Positions 6,300 to 6,425 of a stretch of 6,425 nt of DNA are shown piece after piece. The position numbers were made by a program, and so were the translations under genes. Position 1 is the first letter of the stretch; each line of letters starts with the position of its first letter. The notes under the pieces are model-generated. The model worked only from the letters and a program-made list of their open reading frames with translations, was not told where the DNA came from and searched no databases. This DNA comes from Deferribacteres bacterium (GTDB taxonomy: Bacteria > Nitrospirota > Thermodesulfovibrionia > UBA6902): positions 1 to 6,425 of the forward strand of contig JAUVPO010000112.1 of NCBI GenBank assembly GCA_030598625.1, read 5' to 3'.

Positions 6300-6425
6300 T
6301 TGTGGGATTTGTCATTCCATCATCAAAGAACAAACGATACCTGTCCGGTTCAGACTGGGTAATAAATGCGCTTGATTATATACTGAAGACCGAGACCTGT
6401 GCCGGCAATATGTCCCAGGTTGTTA
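6296..6425 (+). CDS. unidentified protein, 3'-truncated by the window edge; possibly condensation/acyltransferase-like
   Basis: An open frame runs from a TTG at 6296 (overlapping the previous stop as TTGA) or a GTG at 6302 to the right edge, with no stop in about 42 codons. The visible N-terminus begins IVGFVIPSSKNKRY, then LSGSDWVINALDYIL, and ends near GNMSQVV. Neither start has a recognisable ribosome binding site, so coupling to the preceding carrier-protein gene is likely. The tight spacing and strand make it a probable further member of the operon. The pattern of an early Asp-containing helix followed by a strand resembles the N-terminus of condensation-domain or WS/DGAT-like acyltransferases, which use acyl thioesters. 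That would fit beside a carrier protein, but with so little sequence it is only a guess. The family is not identified. Confidence 0.55.
   Translation, partial: MIVGFVIPSSKNKRYLSGSDWVINALDYILKTETCAGNMSQVV

Overview
The window carries part of a lipid or polyketide-like biosynthetic gene cluster, with every gene on the + strand. No gene here fixes the taxonomy. The mix (a B12-type radical SAM enzyme, type II fatty-acid-synthase-like proteins, a lipid A-type acyltransferase, moderate GC) suggests a Gram-negative, probably anaerobic bacterium, for example from the Desulfobacterota, Nitrospirota, Planctomycetota or Omnitrophota. This is inference from gene content.

Layout. A B12-binding radical SAM protein runs in from the left edge, with its N-terminus outside the window. 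It overlaps by 14 bases a family 2 glycosyltransferase fused to a membrane DUF2062 domain. Next come a lysophospholipid/lipid A-type acyltransferase (2422-3312) and a first acyl carrier protein (3381-3668). A good rho-independent terminator at 3694-3726 ends this block. The second block starts with a complete, catalytically intact beta-ketoacyl-ACP synthase (3801-4982). It overlaps by the four bases ATGA a degenerate ketosynthase that lacks the nucleophilic cysteine and both catalytic histidines. That gene overlaps a second, AT-rich acyl carrier protein (6057-6299), which overlaps or abuts the start of another protein that runs off the right edge.

How the genes may work together. The intact and degenerate ketosynthases look like a KS/chain-length-factor heterodimer, as in type II polyketide and aryl polyene systems, extending an acyl chain on one or both carrier proteins. 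The acyltransferase could move the finished chain to a lipid or glycolipid acceptor, and the glycosyltransferase could supply or modify that acceptor at the inner membrane. The radical SAM enzyme could carry out a radical methylation, cyclisation or other modification of the chain. Similar gene sets are known from aryl polyene clusters and from the clusters proposed for ladderane lipids in anammox bacteria, but the product cannot be named here. The reductase, dehydratase, thioesterase and export genes that such a pathway would need are not in the window.

No tRNA, rRNA, CRISPR array, insertion sequence or long repeat was seen. There is no gene-free stretch over 300 bases. The largest gap is 132 bases, between the first carrier protein and the intact ketosynthase.
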